In this document: in pieces, positions 23,438-34,208 of the stretch
Numbering within the stretch: the stretch's first letter is position 1
Layout: each line of letters begins with the position of its first letter
Program-made: the position numbers and the translations under genes
Assembly: GCF_027943255.1 (NCBI RefSeq)
Contig: NC_072895.1
Location: 79,300,001 to 79,364,000, forward strand
DNA from: Anastrepha obliqua
Lineage: Eukaryota; Arthropoda; Insecta; Diptera; Tephritidae
Length of the DNA: 64,000 nt
Direction: 5' to 3'
The notes under the pieces: generated by a model
What the model was told of the DNA's origin: nothing
Databases searched by the model: none
Seen by the model: only the letters and a program-made list of their open reading frames with translations

Positions 23438-24784
23438 CGCTGTGGCGAATTTGAGCAAAATTTTAGTGACTTGTACTTGTTCCCGTGCAAGTCCAGCCAT
23501 CTTCAATATTAACAATGAAGAAGACAATTTCCCAATTTGTGTCGAAAATTATCATATGCGATGTGGTGCACTTCCACTTAAGCGGCAAATCCTCATTCTT
23601 GGGGCACTGAAAATCCGCGTATGATGCACGAAGAGTTATTACATCCACCCGAAGCCACTGTGTGGTGCGGCGTTCATGCGGGAGAAATGATTGGACTATA
23701 TTGTTTTGAGGACGTCATTAGCAATACGGTCGCCGTTACTTGCGACCGCTACAGGGCAATGAATATTATGAAGGAAGCGTTTCCTAGTTGCGTAATCCTC
23801 GTTCTGGCAATCTGGCATAGCAAGTAAGATAGCCCGATTTAACCATCCCAGATTTCTTTCTTTGGTGCTAATTGAAGTCGTGAGTTTATGCCCAAGGCGA
23901 ATTGTGTACTAAAGGTGGTGCCATTCAAAAACAGTTGCTTTACTCTGACGTCAGTTACCTTCGCAATACAAAACAAGCGAAAAAAGTCGGAAAAATTGAA
24001 TGTTTCTGAAAATTCAGTGAATGGCTTGGTAATATTGTGATTTGTGTGAACTACCCAACTAATGCAAACGAGGTGCCGCATGTTAAATTTTTAAAGCACA
24101 AATGAATATTATGCCTCCAAATACAGTTTTTTGCGTTTTTATGCGGAAGACACCGTGGCTAGAAAGTATGTGTGGTTGCTGCCATTGCTTCCGCCTGCTC
24201 TTCTTCTTCACAAACAAGCAGTTCCCCTTCCTTTTGTTTGTTTATTGATGGACTCTTACGAACCGGCGAACTCGAAAATCACAATCTTCTTCTATATCAT
24301 TCTTGGTTTATGCCAACAAGCCTCAGACATCCGCTAGCCTTAAGCATAATATTCGACAGGAATGCGTGCAGTTAACACGCAAATTAATTTTTTTTATTTA
24401 GTAAAAAAGTTGTTCAAAAACAAAATTGGATGGCTAATTTGTGCCACCTTGTATAAGTATAGCACGAATATGAGCATTTGCCTTCGTCAGCAATAAATTT
24501 TAATTTCATTTTACCGAAAACTCACAATTTAAAGCTTCTGAAATGCTTAGGTATTTAAGTAAACTCTTCGCTAGCGAAGGGGTCGTGTTTTTTAACACTT
24601 TCTATTTTCCAACTTAATTATCAACTTTTGAGCGTTCACTTTCTAAGCATCTGCACTGCCTGTAACTTCCAAGGTAGCCTATTGCATCCGCATGAAAAAC
24701 TTTCTAGCAACAGCAGTGTTGCATTTAACAGCATTTACATACATATCTGCAACATCATCTCTGTATATGCAAGTGTTCGAGTTT

Positions 24785-25045
24785 CCGTGCATGAAACACC
24801 AAATGATAGAAAAAGTTTTTTCTAATAGCGGACGCCCCTCGACAGGCAATAGCAAACCTCCGAGTGTATTTCTGCCATAAAAAAGATCCTCATCCTTAAC
24901 TATCTGCCATTCGGAGTCGGCTTTAAACTGTACGTCCCTTGATTGGAGGAAAAACATCAAGACGCGTACCACAAAAAGGAGGAGCTCGGCCAAACATCCA
25001 AAAAGGGTGTAATCGCAAATTATATACTATATACATATACTTATA
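24785..25045 (+). repeat. SINE body (subfamily 2)
   Basis: Starts CATGAAACACCAAATGATAG and continues GCGGACGCCCCTCGACAGGC, CCGAGTGTATTTCTGCCAT, CCATTCGGAGTCGGC, ACGTCCCTTGATTGGAGG, GGAGGAGCTCGGCCAAACAT and AAAAAGGGTGTAATCGC, ending in a TATA-rich tail. The promoter-bearing head is absent. It shares subfamily marks with 18753-18899. Confidence 0.85.
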
Positions 25046-25117
25046 TATTTGATTCTGTCAATTCATTCCTCGTTTACAAACCATTTAGTTATTTGACGTG
25101 TCGCAGTATTTTCTACA

Positions 25118-26135
25118 ATGGAAAAAGTCAAGCATCGTGCAGATATTGAATTTTTATTTTTGGAAGTTGTCAAAACTAAGAAAATTTATGAACAAATGTT
25201 GAAAGTGTTTAAGGACTTTTCGCCATCAATGAGTACAGTAGAAAGATGGGTTGCTTAATTTAAATGTGGTCGTACAAACAGGAAAGACGATCCACGTAAA
25301 AACCGCAACAGAACCAGAAGTCGCAGAAAAATACAAGACAAGATATCGTATTGGTAAATCGTCGGGTGACTGGTAGAAATTCAGTAGCATCCCTAGGCAT
25401 CTTAATGTGCAGTGGAAGCTATATTTTCACTGAAATATTGGGTTTCAAAAACCTGTGTGTACAATGGATGCCGCATTCGCTAACAATGAAAAAAAGGCAT
25501 TTTCGATTGCGGCTTTATCAGCAACATTTAGAGCGCTTTCGAAAGGATAAAGTGGATTTTGTGCGTCGATTCCACACTATGGGTAAGACTTGGGTCTACC
25601 ACCATGATTCTAAATCAAAACAAGAGGCTAAAGAGTAGTGTGAAACTAGTTCTTGGGCTGTGAATCAAGTTCGTGTCCAGGAATTGGCCAAGAAGGTGTT
25701 AGCATTAGTTTTTTGGGATGCGAAAGCAAGTTTGTTTGTGGATTACTTACAAACTGGTAAAACAATAAATTCTAAATATATAATAATTGTAACCTTTTGA
25801 CCAGCTGAAGAAAAAAACTCGAGAAAAAGACCCAGCTTGCGAAAAAAACACATTATTTTTCATCAGGACAATGCACCGTGTCACAAGAGCTTTTTGACAA
25901 TAATGGCTAAAATCCATGAATTATTCACCAGATTTGGCTCCTAGCGACTTCCATCTGTTTCCAGACCTAAAAAATGCATGCGTGGAAGCGTTTTTTATCA
26001 AATGATGAGGTCATAGCAATGGAAGCGTATTTTGCAGCCCTTCCGGATTCTCACTTCAGGGATGGAATTCATGAATTAGAATCTCTTTGGAGCAAGTGTA
26101 GTGATGTTCAGGGAGATTATACTGAATAATAAACT
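25118..26135 (+). pseudogene. mariner (DD34D) transposase pseudogene
   Basis: The ATG at 25118 opens MEKVKHRADIEFLFLEV and STVERWVA, a mariner helix-turn-helix. Stops and frameshifts then interrupt. TWVYHHDSKSKQEAKE (about 25590) follows the first catalytic Asp, which is changed here. LVFWDAKASLFVDYLQTGKTINSKY is the next strand, and FHQDNAPCHKSFLT (about 25855) keeps the second Asp. After it come remains of a PDLAPSDFHLF-type block (about 25925-25965) and IHELESLWSKC near the end. Terminal repeats were not resolved; the left end may have been lost in the SINE tail beside it. Confidence 0.72.
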
Positions 26136-26248
26136 ATATTCAAAGCATCAAATTGTGTTTTTCTTATCGAACTACTAAACATATTGAACAACCTAGTAAA
26201 GTGTTACTTTTATTACTTTGTGTGGAATGAATTTTTAACTTTGAAGTA

Positions 26249-26946
26249 TAGGGTGGGGCATGTAAAATTTGCTTTTTGAATCGGCTATAACAAAAAGCCT
26301 AATCAATATTTTTTCAAACTTTTTTTTTATTTTGAAGATTGCACATTGTCATTTATGAATGAAAAATAATATCGTTCAAATGACTGTCACGACTGGCTTT
26401 ACAGTAGGCCATTCGATCAACCCAATTTTGAAGCACATTTTCGATTGTTTGGGCTCCAATTTCATGAATGGCAACTTCGATTTCGTGTTTTAAATCATCA
26501 ATCGTCTCGTTCGCATAGCATTTGTCCTTAACGGCTCCCCACAAAAAATAGTCCAACGGACTTAAATCACAGCTCCGAGACGGCCAATTGATATCGGAAT
26601 TCAAAAACGGTAGCCAAAAGTTCGAGTGTAACTTTGGCAGTGTGACAAGTTGTACCGTCCTATTGAAACCAAATGTCGTCCATGTCATCCTCTTCAATTT
26701 TTGGAAACAAAAACTCTTTGAGCATGTCACGGTAAAGCTGGCCATTTACTGTAACCGCGGAAGAAGAAGACTCACCACTTTGGAAATAGGTTTTCAATAT
26801 TTCCCAATTTTGTTCAAGCGTATAGCGTCCCATTTCGTAAATCTCGAACCTTTAAGTAAATTAGGAACACATTTGACATGTCATTTGTGTTACCATTCTA
26901 AAAAAAATAGGTGGTTCAAAAAGCAAACGCTATATGGCCCACCCTG
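26249..26946 (-). mobile_element. DD41D element, family B copy 2 (698 bp)
   Basis: The ends TAGGGTGGGGCATGTAAAAT and, inverted, CAGGGTGGGCCATATAG are flanked by TA (26247-26248, 26947-26948). It is the same family as 8802-9693 but with a different, larger internal deletion. Confidence 0.87.
26353..26833 (-). pseudogene. DD41D transposase, broken (family B copy 2)
   Basis: From 26833 on the minus strand the sequence opens MGRYTLEQNWEILKTYFQSG, then passes directly to AVTVNGQLYRDMLKEF. Everything between the first DNA-binding helix and the strand before the second Asp is therefore lost, including the first catalytic Asp. In the next block the WFQQDGATCHT motif has a stop in place of the second Gln codon and a frame change. 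CDLSPLDYFLWGAVKDKCYAN and CKASRDSHLNDIIFHS are preserved. The opposite-strand frame at 26588-26971 is a shadow. Confidence 0.83.
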
Positions 26947-26948
26947 TA

Positions 26949-28689
26949 TTTACTTTTTATTTGCAACTTAATCTGGCACTTAGTTTACATTGTGTTTCGT
27001 AAACAGTTACAAACGTTTTTCAGTTCAACAGATTTTTTTTTTTTTTGTTTTTTTTTGATACTTTCTATTGTTTTATTACCCACCCATTTCTATTTCCCGG
27101 AACAGTTTCGCTTCTCTCATGCGCCTTAAGATGGTCTTTTTCTACCTCATTACGCTTGCTTAACAAGTGCAACACTTTTACTGCAATAGTCCAGCCTGAT
27201 GTTCACCTTTCAAGGCAATTACGTTAATTAACTTGAAAGCATTGACATTAAGTGGCTTGGATTTTTCAACAATTTCAACTTGGCACTTCGGCGCGCCTGT
27301 GCCGTAAATACATATTTGATTTCAAATACTTATGAAAAGGGAATACAGGAATATTAAGAACACAAGCTTTAATGAAAAATACGAAATTTCGAAATTTTCT
27401 CTTTTCAACACTGTTGTTGCCACTCTCTGAAATATCTCGCATTAATTATTTACTCCATTCTCCAGTATTTTCATCAGTTCAGCACACAGCTTTTGCCACC
27501 ATGAGATCGTTCTTTCAACATTAATTAATTAAGTACGTTTCGTGCAAAAGTTGTTTGCAACCTTCCAAGTATCTGAGTATTTATTTCCTTCGCACACAAC
27601 TCTTTCTGACTCCAACCCCCTTGACTATTTTTCTAAGCACATTCCCATTCCGTGTGCTTTTTCTTAGTCGCTCATTTGGAACTCTTATTTACAAGTGGAA
27701 AACTTTCTTCTAGCCAAGAAGACAAATGAGTGCGAACGCGTACTCTTCGATACTGGCGTACACGCGATTTACTCGTGGTGCGCATTTATCGTATGCCAGC
27801 TTGTTGTTGCCACGTGTGTATCATCAAAGTGAAAGACAGTCTCAACGGCAATTAAAGTGATTTTTTGGCTTTTCCTTTGAGGGAGGTAAGAAGAAATTAA
27901 ACCCCACGAATTTCTGCTCGACGATGCGAAGCTTTGGCCTCTCCATACTTAAGTTTTAATTTACTTTCCTTCTGATTTAAATTTCATCATGAGTAACTGA
28001 AGAAGATAAGTGGAAGTTGAAGTGGAATTTCTCAGGTGTTAAAATTGTAACAGCTCTAAAGTGTAGTGATTCTCCTTGCTTGCCGTTTGAACTTAGTGTT
28101 ATTTACATGCATACATAGTTTGTATATTTGTATACAGTTTGAATTTATTTGTACATGAAGTTTGTCATGAAAGTGTTTCAGCAGGGGAAAAACTTGTTTT
28201 TACGCTTTCATTTACAAGTAAATTTACTTTTTAAATTAATTATAATTATCTTAGAATATATATGCAGAACATACATATATAATTGACGAATACACATAAA
28301 ATCCTATGCTGTGGTGTGCGTCTTAATGTGGTTCCGCAAATATATTTAGAATAACTTAACTAAACAAATTTGATGTGATGAGTAAAACTATTAGAAATTT
28401 TCCAAAACAAATCACACTCTGTCAAACTTGTCAGCTCTGCAATTCCCCAAAATACAAAGGCTATTCGATTTTATGTTAATATTTATGTTGTTGTTGCCAT
28501 TGATGTTTTTGATTCTGCTAATCAATGCTGATGAAATTCTATTTAGAATAATCGAACGCCTCCAAATAGAGAATGCCTAGCAATAAAATGTCATTTCACC
28601 AGGTCTATATGGTACAGGGTTGGATGCAATGTTCTGATATATTTCGGTACAGTGATGTCCCTCTTGCTATTCTCTACGAGCTAAATTTA
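26949..28689. other. Gene-free stretch
   Basis: No transposon or coding motif recognised. T-rich runs occur at 27030-27060. Probably host intron or intergenic DNA. Confidence 0.45.
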
Positions 28690-29130
28690 GCATATATTCC
28701 TACTTTTAAAGAATGTTTATAAACTAGCTGGGTATGCCAAATGTTTGAAGTATTTAAAGCATTTGGAAAACAAGGTTTGCAATTTGTATAAAGCATCTAG
28801 TGACTCCACGCATCTTCTTAAATTCCTATACCTTCTAAAAGAGTTGAACTGTTTAAACAAATTTCTATACTGAATCCGAAGACTTTCTGGCGATTCATGA
28901 ACTCCAGGAAATCTTGATCCTCAATTCCAACGAATATCTTCTAAAATGGTTTGCCTGAATTCTGCTTCACCTAGTGAATTCGCGCTAAGCTTTGGGTCAT
29001 TAAGTGTGTCAACTGAAGATTTAAGGTATTGGTGATATGAGGACCTTGCCTCAAAGCGATGTAGATGGTCTCTCAGCTTTTTAGTTAAAAAACAGTTTAT
29101 GCCTCGCTAAGTCTCTTACCATTATTTTCA
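28690..29130 (+). pseudogene. Non-LTR LINE relic upstream of the RT domain
   Basis: Degraded plus-strand pieces read VYKLAGYAKCLKYLKHLENK, CNLYKASSDSTHLLKFLYLL and NPKTFWRFMNSRKS, with further remains ending near 29100. This is the linker that precedes the reverse transcriptase in jockey/CR1-type LINEs, where a K-NPK-FW-Y-NSKRK block is usual. Many stops. Only the resemblance of motif order supports it. Confidence 0.45.
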
Positions 29131-29339
29131 ATTACTCTCTGGCCTCAGATAAATAGAACAATTAATTGTTGTAAAATTCCACATGAAAATTTGGAAAAAC
29201 AGCTTCTGAGAGATGGCATTACTGGCACGTATCGGGGTTATGCTTAGTTAGTAGCATCTCTTGAATGAATACATACCAAGTTTTAGCGAGGTAGATGTAT
29301 TTCTTTTTGCTTGGCATTCGTTTAATTCAAAGAAGTCGA

Positions 29340-29660
29340 GTGATTTTCCTTCTCCAATAAGACAACACACCAGCTCACGAATCAGCAGTTTAGTCGCAAA
29401 ATTAATGTAAATAGCGTTTCGACTCGTTTCACATCCCCTATTCTCCAGACTTGACTCCCTCGGATCCCTCGGGCTACTGGGGGGAAAAGGTTTTATTCAA
29501 ACGAGGAGGTGATTGCAGAAACGAATGGCTATATTTCAGACTACGACAAATAGTTTTATTCGGACGGGATCAATCAACTAGAACAGCGTTGGATGGAGTG
29601 TATAAACCTAAAAGGATTCTATGACGAAATATAAAAAATGTACACCAAACAATTAAGTAG
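29340..29660 (+). pseudogene. mariner transposase C-terminal relic
   Basis: Reads QDNTPAHESAV near 29348, YSPDLTPSD near 29435, then LFKRGG or FYSNEEV-type pieces and INQLEQRWMECINLKG near 29570-29620. These are the second and third catalytic blocks and the tail of a DD34D mariner. Both Asp codons remain, but stops and frameshifts are frequent, and the N-terminal half is absent. Confidence 0.65.
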
Positions 29661-30294
29661 TTTTTATTTTTGCACGACAAAACTTAGACCCCGCCACAAC
29701 AATTTTTGGAATTAGTATTTAGTTTTAGTATTTAGAAGAAACCCACGTCATTTTCTCTTTTAAACTCAAGCATCAACTTTTTTCTCTTTTGGCCGTACTC
29801 GCAACACTGTGCGACTATGTACGTAACTACAGCTAATATTAATTTTCTTCTTTTGTAAAAGCTTACAACTCTATATTTAGATATAAAAGCAAGCTTAAAA
29901 TTCATTCTTCAATTTGTGTCATTCGTATGTTTTGAGCTGTCGCATGTAGAGATTATGAAAATCATAGTCGTTTTTGTAAGTTAGAAAGTCGGACAGTGCT
30001 GAGCTGCGGAAGAAGCGAGAAGATGCAGCCAAAGTGAATTGCTTGAAAAAAAAACACATCGTTCACTTTAGTTGCATAAGTGGGGATGGCAGTGTGTGTA
30101 ATATTGGAAAGCTTGTGGTAAATCTCCTTGTCCGCCGCGGCTAATCTGCTCTCCTACCACTTGAGATTGCAGCCACGAAATTTAAGCTTGACTAGAAACA
30201 TGTTCCACAATATCGCTTCGTCCTAGCACACAAGGAAACTGACAGCCATACCCATAGATGAATAAATACTTACGTACATATTTACATATGTACA
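29661..30294. other. Gene-free stretch
   Basis: No motif recognised. Confidence 0.4.
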
Positions 30295-30296
30295 AA

Positions 30297-31480
30297 CGAA
30301 GTGTGTTCAAAAAGTATCACGAATTTTGTGTTTTTCAAAAATTATTTATTTATTCATTAATATATATTTTGTCCCCTCCAAAGTAATCCCCATGAGATAT
30401 TATGCACTTGTGCCAACGTGTTTTCCAATCTTCGAAGCACTTCTAAAAATCATTTTTTATCTTGTTCAGCTCCTCCTTCGATGCCGTCTTTATCTCGTCA
30501 ATCGTAGCGGAGCGTCGTCTTTTCATGGGTCGCTTCAGTTTCGGGAACAAGAAAAAGTTACAGGGGGCGAGATCTGGGCAATACGGTGGCTGTGGCATTA
30601 TTAGTGTGTTGTTTTTGGCCAAAAAGTCGCGCACAAACAACGATGTGTGAGCAGGGGCGTTACCGTGATGCAAGAGCCAATTTTTGTTCTTCCACCCTGT
30701 GGCAAGAACTCATGATGCAGAATGCCCCTGCAATCGAAGAAAACGGTAAGCAAAACCTTTACCAATCGACCGAACTTGGCGCGCTTTTTTAGGTCTTGGT
30801 GCGTGCGGCAGCTTCCATTGAAATGATTGATCTTTGGTTTCTACGTCATAACCATAAACCCACGATTCGTCACCAGTTATGACCCTCCGATGCAAATTTG
30901 GCTCGTCGCAGACAGATTCCAACATCTTATTAGCAATGCTCATGCCATGCTGCTTTTGGTCGAAATTGAGCAGTTTTGGTACAAATTTTGCGGCGACCCG
31001 TCTCATGCCCAAATCATTGAAAAAACTCTAATGGCACGAGCCAATCGATATGTCTAGGTCCTCAGCAACTTCTCTAACGGTGGCCAATACCATTTTTCTT
31101 CACTTCATCAATTTTTTCGTTGTTGTTGTTGAAGTGCTTGGGCGTCCGGCATGCTTTTCGTCGTTCACATCTTCTCGGCCTTCTGAGAACATTTTGTACC
31201 ACTGATAAACGTTGCTTTGGTCCAACGTTGCTTCTCCGTATTGCATTCGGAATGCATCCGCGCACTTAATTTCGTTTTTCACACAAAATTTGATACAGGT
31301 TCTTTAATCCATCTTTTTGAATACGAGCAAGCAGCTGTCAGCAATTAACTGTACATTCAAAATGACCGAACTCGTCGGCATGAGTGAGAGACATGAGTAC
31401 CAACATATCGCCACAAAAAAATTGAATTTCGAATATACGTAACCTGCCGAAATTTCGCGATACTTTTTGAACACACCTCG
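30297..31480 (-). mobile_element. mariner element, 1184 bp
   Basis: The left end CGAAGTGTGTTCAAAAAGTA and, inverted, the right end CGAGGTGTGTTCAAAAAGTA are matching terminal repeats; the similarity continues through TC(A/G)CGAA. TA follows the right end (31481-31482). The left flank has AA, a mutated TA. Confidence 0.88.
30443..31312 (-). pseudogene. mariner transposase, dead (both later Asp residues mutated)
   Basis: The start at 31312 is followed at once by a stop. Then KFCVKNEIKCADAFRM, ATLDQSNVYQWYKMFSEGREDV and HAGRPSTST give the mariner DNA-binding part. A gap follows, then MGMRRVAAKFVPKLLNFDQKQ and VITGDESWVYGYD with the first catalytic Asp. After ARQVRS a deletion removes about 60 residues. 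The next block reads HHGNAPAHTSLFVRDFLAKN, where Gly replaces the second Asp, and YCPDLAPCNFFLFPKLKRP, where Asn replaces the third Asp (34 residues apart). The element is irreversibly inactive. Confidence 0.88.
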
Positions 31481-31779
31481 TACATATGGTGTTGTGCATC
31501 TAATTAGCAATGATATAGTTTGAACACTTTTCTTTTTTTATCAAGCGTCAGAGGTGCAGATTTTACATTATTTTTATTTAATACTAAAATATAGAGAAAG
31601 AGAGAATATTACAAGGGCGAAATTATGAAATGCCCAGCGATGTAAAAAATATAGTAAACTGCAAAAAAGAATATAAAGTCGTTTAGCCATTAAAATATAA
31701 TGCATAGCGTTTTTACCGAAGACTTTTATTTAAATAAAAAACAATAATTATATCTCTAAGTTAATCAATTATATATACA

Positions 31780-31885
31780 CCGTTGCTATTTACAATCTCT
31801 TCCCACCTCACGACGAATTCGTCGATGCCGTTCCGCCAAAAATCGCCTGGTATGGTGTCAAAGAAGTTGTTGAGTCAGTTTTTAA
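31780..31885 (-). pseudogene. Short mariner-like transposase C-terminal relic
   Basis: The minus strand reads FDTIPGDFWRNGIDEFVVRW then EEIVNSNGVYI, with the pattern FW-GI-L-RW-VV-NG-Y that ends mariner-type transposases. Upstream parts are not recognisable. Confidence 0.45.
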
Positions 31886-32150
31886 TTACCCTCACAATAA
31901 TAATAATATTCAGCTAAAGAACTGCAAGAAGGTTGCAAAAGGGTAACAGGGTTACAGTATTGCAGCAATTACTAAATAGCACGAACAATCCCATTTGACG
32001 TTAATAAAAACAACGAGGAACATAAGGAATATGTACGGTGTAATGGATGTTATCAGAAGTGAAGATTTATCTTCCGAAGATTTCAAAAATTTAGACAACG
32101 AAATGTTCACGTTGAAGATATTTGGCAACTCTTAAAGTTTTGTTAATAAT
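31886..32150. other. Sequence between a mariner relic and the LINE insertion
   Basis: No feature recognised apart from the TAGTACG target copy at its right edge (32151-32157). Confidence 0.4.
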
Positions 32151-32157
32151 TAGTACG

Positions 32158-33600
32158 TAGTGGAGGGGAGGGGCTGTAAGGTGATTGCCTACGCGGATGA
32201 CGTGGCACTTATTGTCAGAGGCAAGCTTCTAGATACTCTGATGGAACTGATGCAGGGTTATCTGAATCTAGTTATAAATTGGACCGCAAATTGTGGCATA
32301 TCGATAAATCCTCTGAAGACGGAGCTCGTCTTATTTACGAGGAAATACAAATTACCAAGAGTGTTTCTCCCCTCAATATCGGTCGCTCCGTTGGTGCTCT
32401 CTGGCAAGGTGAAGTACCTGAGACTCATCCTTGACAGAGGTCTTACATGGAAGCCAAACATTGAGGAGAGAATCAGAAAGACAGCTGTCGCCTTGTATGG
32501 TTGCAGGGGCGCTATCGGCAAAAGATGGGGCCTCTCACCTAAAGTCATTTTTTGGCTTTATAACACGATTATAAAACCAATCTTGCTTTACGGAGTCCTT
32601 GTCTGGTGGAACTCGCTAGAAAGGATGGTATCAGTTAAGAAGCTGGAGAGGGTACAAAGGTTTGCCCTCATTGGAATCAGTGGGGTTATCCGCTGCACGC
32701 GCCGCAATCAGATTAAGGTGTTCAGGCCATAGGCCAGACTTAAGTTATGGACAATCTAGCATTCTTAAAAACTTTGAGTTCATCCCTATGGTGCTGGACC
32801 ACTGTACACCCACGCTAGGTCCGAGCGGACCTTTTTCTACTCACATTCCCTCAAGGGATGAGTGGGCGGAGTGCAATATTCGGCGGCAAGGCATGGCAAA
32901 CATGTTCACAGATGGCTGGAAGTTGGACGGAAGGGTTGGTGGAGGAGTATTCTGTAAGGAGCCTCCCATCAAACTTAAATTTAGGCTCCCGGACCACTGT
33001 AGTGTTTTCCAAGCGGAGGTATCCGCAATTAAAGAAGCGGTGGACTGGTTGCTTAATTCGGTAATTACCGTTAAGGAAGTAAATATTTACTCCGATAGCC
33101 AATTGGCAATTAGGGCCTTGAGCTCGCTGTTTGTGCGTTCGAGATTGGTCGGGGAATGTCTGGCTTCTCTCTCGATTGCATCCGAATACTTCACCATCAG
33201 GCACATTTGGGTTCCCGGGCACAGCGGTTCACAGGTGTTCACGCGGGATTGCCTCAAGTCCGTTCTGCAGAAACTGTCTGGAGGACGAGGTGGAATCATC
33301 TCAACACCTTCTTCTCAGCTGCCCTGCTCTCGTCTGGCAAAGGCTTAGAAATCTGGGCTCTCACTTTTTCGCTACGTGTAAATATCATAAATTTGGTGAA
33401 GTTCATTAGTAGCCTGTTACGGCTAACTATGAACGGCGCCGTCGTAAAATGTATGGTCATCATCGTATCTAATCCCAAGGCTCCTTCTTCCTTCCCATCT
33501 CCTTTCTCCTCTCCCATGTATGGCACCACAACGGACGAATTTCTTAACATTTGTCCAAGTGAGCCCTTTAGCTAGGGCAGCCATTTAACCTAACCTAACC
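32158..33600 (+). mobile_element. 5'-truncated I-group LINE (RT plus RNase H), with target duplication
   Basis: The insertion is bounded by TAGTACG at 32151-32157 and again at 33601-33607. The 3' end is TAACCTAACCTAACC, a short terminal repeat of the kind LINEs use in place of poly(A). The 5' end stops inside the reverse transcriptase, as is usual after target-primed reverse transcription. Confidence 0.85.
32160..33420 (+). pseudogene. LINE ORF2 remnant: RT palm, RNase H, zinc motif
   Basis: 32160-32732 begins in the RT palm at CKVIAYADDVALIV (catalytic YADD) and continues through SINPLKTELVLF, KVKYLRLILDRGLTW and LLYGVLVWW. A frameshift near 32700 leads to the RNase H domain. There MFTDGWKLDGRVGGG, FQAEVSAIKEA and VNIYSDSQLAIRAL supply the D-E-D residues and WVPGHSG follows. 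A further frame change gives CRNCLEDEVESSQHLLLSCP, a CCHC-like zinc motif. An RNase H behind the RT is typical of the I superclade (I, LOA, Outcast). Frameshifts and truncation make it non-functional. Confidence 0.85.
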
Positions 33601-33955
33601 TAGTACGCTACTTTCCAATTTCTCTGAACTCTTTTACGGACTAAGTTCGATAATCGTGTAATCAGAAGTTTTGGATATGCCAGTTGACAGTTAGCATATT
33701 TTTGTTACAGACCGAGTTTATGCCGATTATCCGGTTATCGAGACACGAATCAGACTAACGCTGATTAGAGGGTACGAAATTGGATTGCCGAATAGTCTAC
33801 TACTAAAGAGCGAGCTGAATGAAATTTTATGGTGTCACTAAAAAATCACAAATCTGTTCCAATAAATCAAAAGTCCTTGGAGGTATTGCGCGGGGGTTTT
33901 CGGTCCTTCCTTTATACACAATACATGCACAGTTTCATTGAAACTTTGTCAAGTA

Positions 33956-34206
33956 AAGGGGTTTTTCAATTGGCGCGGGTCGATTTTGGCGCCCTGTGGC
34001 AGCCATTTTGTTTTGGTGACATCTGTCAAATCTTTTGTTTATTATTCAGTTGTTTATGCCAAATCATCATGACAAGTTACACGCAAACGTTGCGCGCATT
34101 GCGCCCACTTCTCAGGAGACGTGGTGGCCCTTCCAATTTCTTATGGCCCATATTGAACCATATGGACCTAGACGACATGTGATTCCGCCCTTATTGAAAA
34201 ACCCTT
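33956..34206 (+). mobile_element. 251-bp MITE derived from a DD41D element (family F)
   Basis: The ends AAGGGGTTTTTCAAT and, inverted, AAGGGTTTTTCAAT are flanked by TA (33954-33955, 34207-34208). The interior keeps two scraps of transposase, YTQTLRALRPL from the N-terminus and ILNHMDLDDM from just before the WFQQDGA motif, joined by deletions. It therefore shows the parentage of the MITE directly. Confidence 0.85.
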
Positions 34207-34208
34207 TA

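Larger units (their letters stand above)
21488..24451 (+). pseudogene. Old DD41D element (family G) interrupted by a Transib insertion
   Basis: Left of the insertion the plus strand reads MERCTPQERLNIM at 21569 (the DUF4817 start) and, closer to it, GRHRIGRSAENIAAV. Right of the insertion the reading continues with ANLSKI, and from about 23620 MHEELLHPPEATVWCGVHAGEMIGLYCFEDV and VAVTCDRYRAM, the strands after the first catalytic Asp. The second and third Asp blocks are not legible. The right end GTGCCACCTTG|TA at 24442-24453 has the form of a DD41D terminal repeat. The left terminal repeat was not found, so the left boundary is approximate. Confidence 0.7.

Noticed and set aside
32258..32548. 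Minus-strand ORF of 96 codons (also 32851-33222 and 33087-33299)
   Set aside because: Antisense to the LINE RT and RNase H, which have clear catalytic motifs.
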